Position numbers and translations under genes: made by a program. This document shows positions 33,846 through 42,971 of a stretch of 64,000 nt of DNA, in pieces. The stretch is from positions 41,966 to 105,965 of the forward strand of contig JAHFVD010000021.1 in assembly GCA_023264735.1 (NCBI GenBank), read 5' to 3'. The first letter of the stretch is position 1. Each line of letters begins with the position of its first letter. This DNA comes from Mycobacterium sp. GTDB taxonomy: Bacteria > Actinomycetota > Actinomycetes > Mycobacteriales > Mycobacteriaceae. Under the pieces are notes generated by a model, which was not told the origin of the DNA, made no database searches, and was given only the letters and a program-made list of their open reading frames with translations.

Positions 33846-34601
33846 ATGGGCGTCACAGTGGGATCGGGAACGGTCGTCTACGACGACTTCGTGGGTACTG
33901 AGCTCGACGGAGAGCGGTGGCGCTACCTCACCCTGCCTGCCGCCGACAACCCCGAGCACATCGCTTGGACGTGTTTCGAACCCGCGGCCGACACCCAAGT
34001 CGGCGAGGGCACGCTCGACATGTATGTTCCGAGATTTTCGCCTCGGCATCAGAGCATCCAGGTGTACGACAACCTGAAGCATCAGTTGGTTTCCCAGCAG
34101 GCTTTCGCGACCGATGCCGGTGTCGTGAGATTCGCGCTCGACATGGCGGCCACCCGCGCCGGCGATGCGCCCGCAGACTTTCGCGACGGCTTCGCCTCGT
34201 TCATGGTGATTGACACCGAGTCCGGTTGGTCTTTCCGAGTCTGCTCGACGGGGCACAGCACCTTCGGGCTGTATGACTCACTGCGTTTGGCCTATCAATC
34301 GAAAAAGTCGGCCGCAGTGCTTGATTCGCCGATATCCGCACCGGCCGTGGTCGGCGGGTCGTTGCGCCACGAGATCGTTGTCGACCGCGCCCAGGCGAAG
34401 ATCGAGTGGTTCGTCGATGGTCATCTTGCAGCCCGGATAGCCGACCACGGTATCCCGCCCTCTGTCCATATCGCACTGGGATTGGCGACGCTTACCCCGG
34501 TCAGTCAATCGCCAGAGCGTCCGGTTGCGGCTGGTCTGTCCGTTTCGTTCGGACCAGTGAGCGTGCAATGCGAGCCCGTGGACCGCGTACCGGGCGAGTA
34601 A
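33846..34601 (+). CDS. Hypothetical protein, concanavalin-like beta-sandwich suspected
   Basis: 251 residues, not firmly recognised. The sequence VVYDDFVGTELDGERWRYL at the start, a central GFASFMVIDTESGWSFRV stretch, and later IEWFVDGHLAARI resemble lectin/glucanase-like (concanavalin A-type) proteins of the DUF6081 kind. No signal peptide or membrane segment, so it appears cytoplasmic, which is odd for a sugar-binding fold. ATG 33846 is chosen because GGGAGGT sits about 10 bases upstream. It has its own operator-like palindrome and is followed by a membrane protein gene 46 bases on. Confidence 0.65.
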   Translation: MGVTVGSGTVVYDDFVGTELDGERWRYLTLPAADNPEHIAWTCFEPAADTQVGEGTLDMYVPRFSPRHQSIQVYDNLKHQLVSQQAFATDAGVVRFALDMAATRAGDAPADFRDGFASFMVIDTESGWSFRVCSTGHSTFGLYDSLRLAYQSKKSAAVLDSPISAPAVVGGSLRHEIVVDRAQAKIEWFVDGHLAARIADHGIPPSVHIALGLATLTPVSQSPERPVAAGLSVSFGPVSVQCEPVDRVPGE

Positions 34602-34647
34602 CCATGAAGTCACAATGAAGTGGTAATCGAGAAGACGGGAACAGTCG

Positions 34648-35370
34648 ATGTCTGAACGCAGTCAGCGGATTCTTTTGTGGTTGACCATAGTGGGCACAGT
34701 CATCTACGGCTCGTGCATGTTGTTCCTGTTCCACATGTTTCCGCCGCCGTCCGCGCAATGGCCGGCGGAGCGAATCGCGCAGTTCTATCAGGAGCACACC
34801 ACAGAGATCAGAATCGGCGCGATGATATGCGGCTGGACGGGCGCCTTCTTCGTACCGATTTCGGTAGTTGTTGCCGTGCAGATACGGCGCATCGAGACCA
34901 ATAGTCCGGTGTGGTCCTGGCTCGCCCTTGTCGGCGGTGCGCTCACGTCGGTGTATCTCACACTGCCGCCCATACTTTGGGGTGTCGCCGCCTACACGCC
35001 GACCCGAGCGCCGGAGATCACCGCGACCTTCCACGAATTCGCCGTCCTCACCATCATCACGACCGACCAGTACTTCGTCTTCTTGTGGTTGGCCATTGTG
35101 TTCATCTGTCTGACTCCCACTTCGGTGATCGCCTCACCGTTCCCGCGATGGTTCGGCTACTACAGCGCGTGGTGCGCGGTTGTCTTCGAGCCGGGTGCCG
35201 TTGCGTTCCTGCCGCGTACCGGACCCTTCGCCTGGAATGGGCTGCTCACCTTCTGGATCCCATTCTGCGTGTTCGGTTCGTGGATGGTCGTTGCGTCGGT
35301 CCTGCTGCTTCGGGCGCTGAGGCAACAGTCGGATGGCCTCCCGGCCAAGAAGGAAGCCGTCGACGCCTAA
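34648..35370 (+). CDS. Multi-pass membrane protein, uncharacterised family
   Basis: 240 residues with about six hydrophobic segments (near 8-30, 56-77, 90-112, 130-152, 165-182, 205-228). Contains PPPSAQWPAERIAQFYQEH after the first segment and GPFAWNGLLTFW near 190. The same two landmarks occur in the protein at 48300 (PPPRPSASAEAVAAFYREH; GPFAWDGLLSFY), so these are paralogues. Function unknown; presence in a catabolic island suggests a role in transport or membrane handling of the substrate. Confidence 0.75.
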   Translation: MSERSQRILLWLTIVGTVIYGSCMLFLFHMFPPPSAQWPAERIAQFYQEHTTEIRIGAMICGWTGAFFVPISVVVAVQIRRIETNSPVWSWLALVGGALTSVYLTLPPILWGVAAYTPTRAPEITATFHEFAVLTIITTDQYFVFLWLAIVFICLTPTSVIASPFPRWFGYYSAWCAVVFEPGAVAFLPRTGPFAWNGLLTFWIPFCVFGSWMVVASVLLLRALRQQSDGLPAKKEAVDA

Positions 35371-35400
35371 AGGAGTCGGAGAAGCGCAGAACCGACCGTC

Positions 35401-35446
35401 CGGAAACCCGGGATACCGCGTCTAGGCGGCGCGCCCCGGGTTTCCG
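35401..35446. terminator. Bidirectional terminator hairpin
   Basis: Perfect 12-bp inverted repeat CGGAAACCCGGG / CCCGGGTTTCCG with 22 bases between, which contain a smaller CCGC/GCGG pair. It lies between convergent genes (membrane protein ending 35370 and FadE ending 35492), the right place for a two-way terminator. Confidence 0.75.
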
Positions 35447-35491
35447 CTAGGCACGTCGTGCCGGCCCACGACCGATCGTCGGCCTGAATCC

Positions 35492-36478
35492 CTATGCCGG
35501 GGCGGTGAGCTCGTGCCAGACCGACGGCTCGCCATCACGCATCGCGGCTTGTCCAACGAATTCTTGCCAGTACCGAGGCAGTCCGTCGTCGTCGCGCCAC
35601 GCCCAGAGCGGCCGGGTGTAGCGGTGTAGTTGATGCTCTTCGGTTGTGCCGATGGCCCCGTGGAGTTGGTGCCCGATGCGCGCTACCTCGCCAGCCGACG
35701 AGGTAACCGTGACGCGCGCGATCGCTACCGCTGCGAAGGCATTCTCGGGACCAGTGCGCTCGTAGGTTTCCTTGGCGCGGTTCAGCGAAGTCTGCATTTG
35801 CAGCACGAGCGTCTTGAGGACCGCGAGCTGGGTGGCGACGGCCGGGATGCGGTTCAGTGGTGCGCCGAACTGATGGCGTTCTGCGACATGCTGTCTGGTT
35901 ATGCGGTACACGCCGGTGGCGGCACCGAGCAGGGCCGCCGATCGCAATAGCCCTAGGCGGCAGGCGAGCGAGTTGACGTCGACTCGGCCGATTTCGGATG
36001 CGTGGTCTGTGCTGACGGTCACTGTGTCGCGCGGTTCCCCCGCAACGTTGTCCACGTGCTCGATCGTGGCCGCCGTCGTGTCGAGCGATTGCACCCTGCC
36101 TGCCGCATCGACTGTCAGGATGCGGGTCGCCTCGCGCGCCCATGGAACTGACATGATGGTGTGGCGACCGGTCTCGTTCCACGCGCCGTCGGGAAGAAGT
36201 TTGATCGTCGACCGCACCGACAAGTCGACCTTCTGCCCGCACCGGGTGGTCAACCAGTGGGCACAGGAAGCGTCGATCAGCGACGAGCTGACGCCCCGCG
36301 TCGCGAATTCCTCGACGATGACGAGCAGATCAGCTAGCGAACCGCCGGATCCGCCATCGCGCTCGGGCACGTCGATACCCAGCAGGCCCAACTCGACGAG
36401 CTGGGCCTCGATCGCCGTAGGGGTCAGTGCGGCAAGGTCGTTCACAAGCTCGCGGAGCTCAGCGTCGCGACCGTTCAT
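35492..36478 (-). CDS. Acyl-CoA dehydrogenase-like subunit (short)
   Basis: 328 residues, shorter than the usual 380-400. N-terminal LVELGLLGIDVPERDGGSGG and C-terminal QLHGAIGTTEEHQLHRYTRPLW are family segments; the middle flavin-binding domain is shortened and lacks the GSD motif. Such short FadE proteins in mycobacteria usually pair with a larger FadE to form a heteromeric enzyme. The partner is probably the gene directly upstream (36482-37615), 3 bases away on the same strand. Confidence 0.8.
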   Translation of the reverse strand: MNGRDAELRELVNDLAALTPTAIEAQLVELGLLGIDVPERDGGSGGSLADLLVIVEEFATRGVSSSLIDASCAHWLTTRCGQKVDLSVRSTIKLLPDGAWNETGRHTIMSVPWAREATRILTVDAAGRVQSLDTTAATIEHVDNVAGEPRDTVTVSTDHASEIGRVDVNSLACRLGLLRSAALLGAATGVYRITRQHVAERHQFGAPLNRIPAVATQLAVLKTLVLQMQTSLNRAKETYERTGPENAFAAVAIARVTVTSSAGEVARIGHQLHGAIGTTEEHQLHRYTRPLWAWRDDDGLPRYWQEFVGQAAMRDGEPSVWHELTAPA

Positions 36479-36481
36479 CGG

Positions 36482-37615
36482 CTACTCCTGTCGGGAGATG
36501 ATGGATAGCAGCACGTCCGCAGCGCCGCCTCGGATGCTGAAGCCTGGTGCGGCCAGCAGGGATTGGCCGTAGCCGGAGGTGAGCGCGCGTGATTCGACAT
36601 GGTCGTGCGCGAACTCAATGACGTCTCGCTCGAAGACGTTTCCCAGATACTTCAACGTCGCCGCTTTCTGTATGGGCGCTCCGCCGGCATCCAGTTCTGC
36701 TGCAAGGTCCCATAACATCTGGCGCAGGATCGCCAGCCGCGCGATCAGCATGCCGAGCGCAGCCTTGGCGCCCTCTTGAGAAATCGAATCGGCTCGGCCG
36801 AGCGCCTCGATCAGCAGGGGATAGGTAGAGAGGATGCGCTCCGGTCCACCGCGTTCGAACGACAACTGCTCGATGACCTGTCGCCAGCCGTTGTTCTCCG
36901 CACCGAGGAGCCGGCCCTCGGGAACGAATACCTCTTCGAGCACCATCTCGTTGAAATGATGCTGACCGGCCATGTCGACGATCGGGGTGACGGTAACTCC
37001 GGGCGACGCCATGTCAATAACAAACTCGGACAGCCCATCGTGCTTACGCTCGGAGGGTGCCGTGCGGGCCAGCACATAGGCGTGCGTGGCCAGATGGGCG
37101 CCCGTCGTCCACTGCTTGAGCCCCCGCAGAACCCATCCGCCGTCGACCCTGCGCGCAGCGGTACGCACAGCGGCAAGGTCGCTTCCTGCCTCGGGTTCGC
37201 TCATGCCCAGACAAAAGAGGGCATCGGCGGAGGTGATGGCGGGCAGGATCTCCTGCTGCAGGGCCTCCGTTCCGTGTCGCAGAATCGCCGGGCCGATTTG
37301 CCGATCGGCGATCCAATGCGCCGCGACGGGTGCGCCGGCCCGCAGCAACTCCTCAGTAACGGCCAATCGGTCGCGATTCGAGTATTCACCGCCGCCGACT
37401 CGCTTCGGCCACGTCATGCCGATCAGTCCCTGTTCAGCCAGCGCCTTGCTGAAAGTGGTGTCGAACGATCGAACCCACGAGTCGCTGCGCGGCTGGTATC
37501 GACCGTCGGAGATCCAGGTGTCGGTGAGCGCCCGGACGGTCAGTCGAAGCTGCTGTCGCTCTGGTGAATTCGCGATCGTCGACATCGCCGTCGGACTGGT
37601 CTCGCGCTGGGTCAT
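36482..37615 (-). CDS. Acyl-CoA dehydrogenase-like subunit
   Basis: 377 residues. Middle domain MSEPEAGSDLAAVRT near 137 and LKQWTTGAH near 164 are normal, but the C-terminal motif reads SIRGGAADVLL, with Arg where the usual catalytic Glu stands. This fits a heteromeric enzyme with the short FadE at 35492, in which the active site is shared or lies in one subunit. ATG 37615 is the family start; the frame extends upstream only as read-through into the hydratase gene. Confidence 0.82.
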   Translation of the reverse strand: MTQRETSPTAMSTIANSPERQQLRLTVRALTDTWISDGRYQPRSDSWVRSFDTTFSKALAEQGLIGMTWPKRVGGGEYSNRDRLAVTEELLRAGAPVAAHWIADRQIGPAILRHGTEALQQEILPAITSADALFCLGMSEPEAGSDLAAVRTAARRVDGGWVLRGLKQWTTGAHLATHAYVLARTAPSERKHDGLSEFVIDMASPGVTVTPIVDMAGQHHFNEMVLEEVFVPEGRLLGAENNGWRQVIEQLSFERGGPERILSTYPLLIEALGRADSISQEGAKAALGMLIARLAILRQMLWDLAAELDAGGAPIQKAATLKYLGNVFERDVIEFAHDHVESRALTSGYGQSLLAAPGFSIRGGAADVLLSIISRQE

Positions 37616-37616
37616 G

Positions 37617-38417
37617 TCATCGTCCTTCAAAGCGCGGTTCGCGCTTCTCCTTGAACGCCGCGAAGGCCTCCGCGGAGTCGCGAGTGGACAACACAACCGC
37701 CTGATGGGAAGCGATGGTGTCCAACGCCGTTCGTACGTCCATGCTGGATGCGCCGTTGACGGCGCGCTTGATCATCTGGACGGCCAGCGGTGCCCGCGAC
37801 GCGATCTTCTCCGCCACAGCCGTTGCGGCGGAACGAATCTGGTCATCTGGATGCACCTCGCTGACCAAACCCATAGTGAGCGCTTGGGCCGCGTCCACGA
37901 AATCGCCGGTCCACAACATCCGAAGAGCTTGTTCGCGACCGATAAGCCTGGGCAAGTAGTAGCAGCCACCGTCGCCGGGTACCAGTCCGACTCGGATATA
38001 ACCCTCACTGAATCGGGCGGATGTCGAGGCCAGTCGGAGGTCGCACATCAGGGCCATGTCCATCCCGGCCCCCACCGCGACGCCGTTCACCGCGGCGATC
38101 GCCGGCTTCGATAAGGCCTCCATCTCAAGAGCGACCCGATGCACTCGGTGGGTCAGCAGCTCGCGCTCCTCCAGAGGCGTGCGCTTGGTGGCCTTGAAGT
38201 CGTCGAGGTCGACCCCGGCGCAAAACGCATCACCGGCGCCGGTGAGTACCAAGACTCGGACATCACGATCTGCCTCGGCTTGCCGCACCGCTTCGGCCCA
38301 CGCGTCGAGCATGGCGAGTGTGAATGCGTTCCGCCGGTGCGGGCGGTTCAGCGTGATGGTGGCGACGTGACCTCGCACTTCGTAGCCGAGCTCATTCACC
38401 GCCGCACCCCTGAACAT
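37617..38417 (-). CDS. Enoyl-CoA hydratase/isomerase family
   Basis: 266 residues. Crotonase: LNRPHRRNAFTLAMLD near 24, AGDAFCAGVDLDDF near 62 (oxyanion), NGVAVGAGMDMAL near 113, GLVPGDGG near 144. First gene of a three-gene minus-strand operon with two FadE subunits, a set that would carry out dehydrogenation and hydration of one CoA ester. ATG 38417 is used; GTG 38399 with AGGGG upstream is an alternative. The frame reaches 38546 without a better start. Confidence 0.85.
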   Translation of the reverse strand: MFRGAAVNELGYEVRGHVATITLNRPHRRNAFTLAMLDAWAEAVRQAEADRDVRVLVLTGAGDAFCAGVDLDDFKATKRTPLEERELLTHRVHRVALEMEALSKPAIAAVNGVAVGAGMDMALMCDLRLASTSARFSEGYIRVGLVPGDGGCYYLPRLIGREQALRMLWTGDFVDAAQALTMGLVSEVHPDDQIRSAATAVAEKIASRAPLAVQMIKRAVNGASSMDVRTALDTIASHQAVVLSTRDSAEAFAAFKEKREPRFEGR

Positions 38418-38555
38418 GCCGGGAATCGACTTGCAGGCTGCAAGGAGGAGTGTCCTGGAAGCTAGTGAGCACAAACTTTTATAGCACGTCCAACAGCGCG
38501 CATATCGGGCAGATATTCCCAGTAAATCGCGCCAGTACTGGCGCAAGATCGGCCA

Positions 38556-38583
38556 TTGACAAAAGTGAGTATCAATTTACTCT
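38556..38583 (+). promoter_or_regulatory. SigA-like promoter with overlapping palindrome
   Basis: TTGACA (38556-38561), 16 bases, TACTCT (38578-38583). GAGTA-N6-TACTC, spanning 38568-38583, overlaps the -10. Transcription would start about 15 bases before the ATG at 38606, so repression by a dimeric regulator is easy to picture. Confidence 0.6.
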
Positions 38584-38605
38584 GGTCGTGGGTGTCCAAC
38601 GTCGG

Positions 38606-39535
38606 ATGCCGTGGGTGCTGAGCCCCGCGCCGACCGATGAGAACGAGGCGATCACCGTGGAAACGGCCCATTTGTTGGCGACGACGTATCGCCCCGGCAT
38701 TCCCGGGGCTCCGGTCGACGCAGCAGTCAATCCGACCGCACAGGCGATCTTCACGGCAATCTGCCTGGTGCCCGCGGTTGTCTGCATCGGTCTGGCGATC
38801 AAAGCGTTAGTCAAGGACCGGGACCCACTGTGGCCCATTTTTCTGGTCGGCGGAACCATCGGCATGTTCGTCGAGCCGATCCTCGACTACATGGGCGGAG
38901 TGTGGTGGCCGGTACACGGGGATTGGGAAGCGTTCCGGCTACTGGGCGTGAACATCCCAGTGCTCGTCTGCTTCGTCTACCCCTGGCTGCTGGGCGGTCA
39001 GGCCTACTACAGCTATCGGTCCTTTCAGCGCGGGATCACCGTCCGCAAGCTCTGGTTGCTGGTCGGGATCTTCGCCCTCAACGACATCGTGCTGGAAACC
39101 ATCGGAATCCGCCTGCTCAACGTGTACTCCTACTTCGGCACTCAGCCGCTGAACCCCTGGGGCCTGCCTCTCTGGTATGTCCCGTGCAACGCAGTGGGGC
39201 CGGTGGTGGCCGCTGCGCTGTTTTACGTACTGCGCGATCAGCTGCGCGGCTGGCGTGTACTGGCCGGGGTGTGGTTTTTCCCGATGAGCTTCGTCGGGGT
39301 GTATGCGGCTGCCGGCTGGCCGTTGTGGGTGTCGTTGAACTCGGGGTTCGGCATGCTGGCATCCACCATCGCCAGCATCCTCGTCTTCGGGCAGGCCGCC
39401 CTGATTGTGATGGTGGTCGCCAAGATGGTGGGTGCCGGCAACTGCGCGCCCGGCAGTGCCGCGCCGACCTCGTCCGGTAAGCCGTCAGCTGCCGAGGGTG
39501 CCGACACACCCGCTTCGCCTGGTAGCGGACGCTGA
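38606..39535 (+). CDS. Multi-pass membrane protein, uncharacterised
   Basis: 309 residues with about seven hydrophobic segments, starting with the TAICLVPAVVCIGLAIKAL stretch near residue 52. A conserved-looking polar pattern follows: LDYMGGVWWPVHGDWE near 92 and ETIGIRLLNVYSYFG near 165. The C-terminal 40 residues are Ala/Pro/Ser-rich and cytoplasmic or periplasmic. Not recognised. ATG 38606 chosen because it follows a clear promoter; the frame runs back to 38450. Ends one base before the convergent regulator gene. Confidence 0.72.
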   Translation: MPWVLSPAPTDENEAITVETAHLLATTYRPGIPGAPVDAAVNPTAQAIFTAICLVPAVVCIGLAIKALVKDRDPLWPIFLVGGTIGMFVEPILDYMGGVWWPVHGDWEAFRLLGVNIPVLVCFVYPWLLGGQAYYSYRSFQRGITVRKLWLLVGIFALNDIVLETIGIRLLNVYSYFGTQPLNPWGLPLWYVPCNAVGPVVAAALFYVLRDQLRGWRVLAGVWFFPMSFVGVYAAAGWPLWVSLNSGFGMLASTIASILVFGQAALIVMVVAKMVGAGNCAPGSAAPTSSGKPSAAEGADTPASPGSGR

Positions 39536-39536
39536 A

Positions 39537-42500
39537 TCACCGTCGCAGTCGGTGCAAGAGTTCCTTCGTGCTTTGGGCCGGTATCGCCCCGAGGTCAGCC
39601 AGTACCTCCGAACACCGTTGGTAGGTTCTGATCACGCCGGTGTCGTCGCCGAGCGCGTTGTGGATCCCCATTTGTAGCCGCCACGCCGGTTCCCGGTATG
39701 AATCTCGCTCGAGTACGACCTTGCAATACCGTTGGGCCGCAGAGATATCACCGAGGTCCAGCGAGAGCTCCGCCGCGTCGAAGTACGCGTCGGTTAGCGC
39801 GGTGCCGATGTGTTCGCGTCGCTGCGTAATCCATGGCGAGTCGATGCCTGCCAGATACTCGCCGCACTCAGCGACGCGCAGCGCCTCATTGATCTTGTCC
39901 AGCCGGCGGCGCCCCGTCAGTCGATGGGCTTCGGCCAGTAACGCCTCGACATCGAGAGAATCGCACCGAACAACCAATCCTGCTCGGATCTGGATGGTGC
40001 CGCCACCGACTGAGAGATCAGTCGGGTCGGGGAACGCCTGGCGCAGGTGATAGACCGCCTGGCGTAGGTAGGTCGAGGCCGATGCCGCGGGCCGGTTGCC
40101 GAATAACGCTTCCAGTACGGTGCCGCGGCGTACTGGAATTGCGGGGTGTGCGGTCAGGAAGGCGAGTAGTTCATAGCTTTTCGCGATCCGTGGTTGTACC
40201 GGTGCACCGTCGACGACCAACTGTGGGGCGCCCAGGTCGCGGAAATGTATGGGGCCGCCGGGTAGCTTGGGCGTTACGTTGGTGGTGTGAGTGTCGCCCT
40301 GCAACAGGATTCGGCCGATGCTGCGCCACCGCTCGTCGATGTGTACCTCGGCGTCGATGCGGCGTGAGGCGACCGCGGGTAAGTCGCGGAGTGCCTGCAG
40401 CAGCGTGTGGTTGGTGCCGGACTCATCGGCGCTGCGCAGTGCTAGGTCGGCGGCGCGGTCGGCGGCGTCGGGATTGCCCAGACGCCATTCGGCTTCCGAG
40501 AGGTAGATCGCTGCAGCCGGCAACTCCAGGAGCCGATTGCCTGCGATCATGGTGCGCGTTGCGCGCCGCAACCGCACCGCACTTGCACGATCCTGTGATC
40601 GCAGCAGCAGCGCGTAGCCGTACCACATGTCGATGGTGGCGGTGATGAGGCGGAACTCCCGGCCCGCGATGTGTTGTTCAGTGGCTTCGAGGATCGCCGT
40701 CGCCGCCACCGGGTCGTGCATGAGGCGTAGTTCGAACTTCGCCGCAGCGAGGGCGTTGAGAGCTTGGTAGCCAAGGGAGTTCGTGCGCGCCGCCACGTCC
40801 CGACCGTGAGTCAGCGCCGCGCGTGCTCGATCGGTGAGCTTGGCGTCGATGAGTAGCTCAGGGCCGAGGTAGATGTCGAGCACCGGTCGATGAAACTCTT
40901 GTTCGAGGGCCTCGTCGTAGAGCGTGAGCGCCTCGGCGAGTCGCCCCTGTGCGCGCAGCACACCGATCCGCTCCTGGTCGGCCACCAGGCTCACCCATTT
41001 CGACTGTGGCGCCGAGTTGTCGATGGTGTGCTGCCCGAGCGTTGCATCGGCGATGCGGATCAAGCCGTCGCTGGGAACGCCCCGTAGCGGCGGCGAGCCG
41101 GGGCTATCCGGCGTGCGCGGGTCGGTGATCATGGACGCCGCATAGCGCACGGCGTCCATGGCCGGGGTCTGCGCGGCGATGCGGAGCACGTGGTCGAGCA
41201 GATCGGTCTGTCCCTCGTGCATGTAACACCACGACATCATCGTCGCTGCGCGCTCGGACCTCACCGCGAGAATGTCGCGATCGCCGCTGGCCTCCAGCCG
41301 ATCCAGCGTCCGGCGTGCGCGGGCAAGGTCGTCTGTGACGATGGAGAGCATCAACTCCGCGGTCGTCAGGTCCGACACGAGCGGAGCCGACACAAGCAAC
41401 AGATCCAACCACCGCTGGGCGAGTGCGATATCACCCCGATCGATCACGGCAAGAATCGTCTGGTCTGCGCTCGCGACGGCTTCATCGGCGGCGCCGACGA
41501 ATAAGAAGTCGTCAACCGCCTCTTCGTGCTGCCCGGCAGATGCGTGCAGCCGCGCCAGGTTCAGCCGCAGCGCCTGAACGTCGTCATCGGGCCGCTCCTC
41601 TAGACGCGCGACGAGGTATTCGCGGAAACGTGGGTGGCAGCGAAACGTCAGTGGGTCGACTTCCAGGCTCGCGGGCAGGTGGACCTGTCGCAGTTCGGCG
41701 AATCGCGCCGAAACGTCCTTCACGCCCAAGGCGCGTGCGCTCGCAACGGTCACCTCGCTCAGCAGTGATGTTCTGATCAGGAAGTCGTTCAACTCGACAC
41801 TGAGACCCGACAACAGGTGGGCGCCGAGGTACCCATGCAGTGGATCCAGCTCGCCGCCGGCTCCACGGATGTGATCGGCCGAATGCCAAGCCTCGAAGAG
41901 AATCCCGGTTACCCAGCCGCCGGTCGCGGCCACCGCTTCGGCGGGGTCGATGTGCTCGGCATTCAGCAATGCCAACGCTTCGGCCGCCTCGATGGTGTCG
42001 AACGCCAACTCGCGATCGCCCACAAATGCGACCCGGGTCATGGGCGGGGGTGAGCACAGCGCGGCCGGCAACGGTTTGCGGCTGATCATCACCACCGTCA
42101 ACTCCGGCGTCGCATATCGTAGGACGTTCTCGATGACATCCCAAGCGGCGGCGACGTTCCCGAGCACCTCAAGCTGATCAAGGACTAGCACGGTCGGGCG
42201 GTCGGCCACTGTGGACGCCAGGAGTCCAGCGGCCTCCGCCAGTGGGGCACCCGCACCCAGGGCCGCGTGGCCGAGACCGTCGATGCGGGAATCGACCTTG
42301 GCGAGTGCCGATTCGAGGTAGCGCAGCAGCCGCCCAGGGGCGGTGTCGGTGCGATCGAGGGTGAGCCACGCCGTTCTGCCACACTCCAGATTCTCAACAG
42401 CAGTGGCTACTGCTGTGGTCTTTCCAGAACCGGCAGCGGCGCTGACGATCACCACCTGTGCGGTGTTGAGCGCGTTCGACAGCTGGCGAATCAGCCTGGG

Positions 42501-42632
42501 GCGGCTCACCAATTGCTGCGCGAGCGGTGGAACGACGATCTTGCCCCGGATGATCGTCGATACCGCTGGAGCCGGCGTCGGCCGTGAACCCACGCCGCTC
42601 CTTCCGTTCAGCCGTTGTTGGGACTCGGACAC
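39537..42632 (-). CDS. Large MalT/SARP-like transcriptional regulator (P-loop plus BTAD)
   Basis: About 1031 residues. Order: a Walker A P-loop (AAAGSGKTT near 65-73) and Walker B (VLVLDQLEV near 150) as in MalT-type STAND ATPases; a long helical-repeat region (about 360-760); an OmpR-like winged helix (LGAPQLVVDGAPVQP onwards, about 800-880); and a C-terminal bacterial transcriptional activation domain. The DNA-binding domain being C-terminal and followed by BTAD is unusual next to normal SARP order. GTG 42632 has GGAG 9 bases upstream; TTG 42647 is an alternative. Likely an ATP- and ligand-gated activator of the island. Confidence 0.82.
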   Translation of the reverse strand: MSESQQRLNGRSGVGSRPTPAPAVSTIIRGKIVVPPLAQQLVSRPRLIRQLSNALNTAQVVIVSAAAGSGKTTAVATAVENLECGRTAWLTLDRTDTAPGRLLRYLESALAKVDSRIDGLGHAALGAGAPLAEAAGLLASTVADRPTVLVLDQLEVLGNVAAAWDVIENVLRYATPELTVVMISRKPLPAALCSPPPMTRVAFVGDRELAFDTIEAAEALALLNAEHIDPAEAVAATGGWVTGILFEAWHSADHIRGAGGELDPLHGYLGAHLLSGLSVELNDFLIRTSLLSEVTVASARALGVKDVSARFAELRQVHLPASLEVDPLTFRCHPRFREYLVARLEERPDDDVQALRLNLARLHASAGQHEEAVDDFLFVGAADEAVASADQTILAVIDRGDIALAQRWLDLLLVSAPLVSDLTTAELMLSIVTDDLARARRTLDRLEASGDRDILAVRSERAATMMSWCYMHEGQTDLLDHVLRIAAQTPAMDAVRYAASMITDPRTPDSPGSPPLRGVPSDGLIRIADATLGQHTIDNSAPQSKWVSLVADQERIGVLRAQGRLAEALTLYDEALEQEFHRPVLDIYLGPELLIDAKLTDRARAALTHGRDVAARTNSLGYQALNALAAAKFELRLMHDPVAATAILEATEQHIAGREFRLITATIDMWYGYALLLRSQDRASAVRLRRATRTMIAGNRLLELPAAAIYLSEAEWRLGNPDAADRAADLALRSADESGTNHTLLQALRDLPAVASRRIDAEVHIDERWRSIGRILLQGDTHTTNVTPKLPGGPIHFRDLGAPQLVVDGAPVQPRIAKSYELLAFLTAHPAIPVRRGTVLEALFGNRPAASASTYLRQAVYHLRQAFPDPTDLSVGGGTIQIRAGLVVRCDSLDVEALLAEAHRLTGRRRLDKINEALRVAECGEYLAGIDSPWITQRREHIGTALTDAYFDAAELSLDLGDISAAQRYCKVVLERDSYREPAWRLQMGIHNALGDDTGVIRTYQRCSEVLADLGAIPAQSTKELLHRLRR

Positions 42633-42971
42633 GTCACGTCGCTCCAACTTGGCTGCATATGGTCCACGGACGGTTCATGAGCGCCGGATCCCCTTGGGGC
42701 CGTTGACCGTCATTGTGTGGGTCAGCCAACTTTGCTCCCTGCACGCTACTCCCGACGGTCACTGCGACGGGGCGATTTGAGCAGATCGAGAAATCGATAA
42801 CGCATAGGTTAACGGCGCCGATGTGATGCTCGTCGCATGCCTATTGAACGCGGTTATCCGGAGACGATGAGTGTCGTACCTGTGGTTTGAGCTCGAACCC
42901 GGCGACGGTTCGCCCGGTTGGGCTCCGGTGTCCCCACCGGCGCACAGGGGCCGCGGGACGGATCGCAGGAA
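42633..42971. other. 339-base divergent intergenic region
   Basis: Between the large regulator and the MaoC operon. Holds an inverted repeat CGATTT-N12-AAATCG (42773-42796), a candidate operator, in an otherwise normal-GC stretch. No convincing gene is seen. Confidence 0.45.

Noticed and set aside
42918..42971. Longer start for the MaoC-like protein
   Set aside because: No ribosome site and Gly/Pro-rich sequence; GTG 42972 gives the family start.
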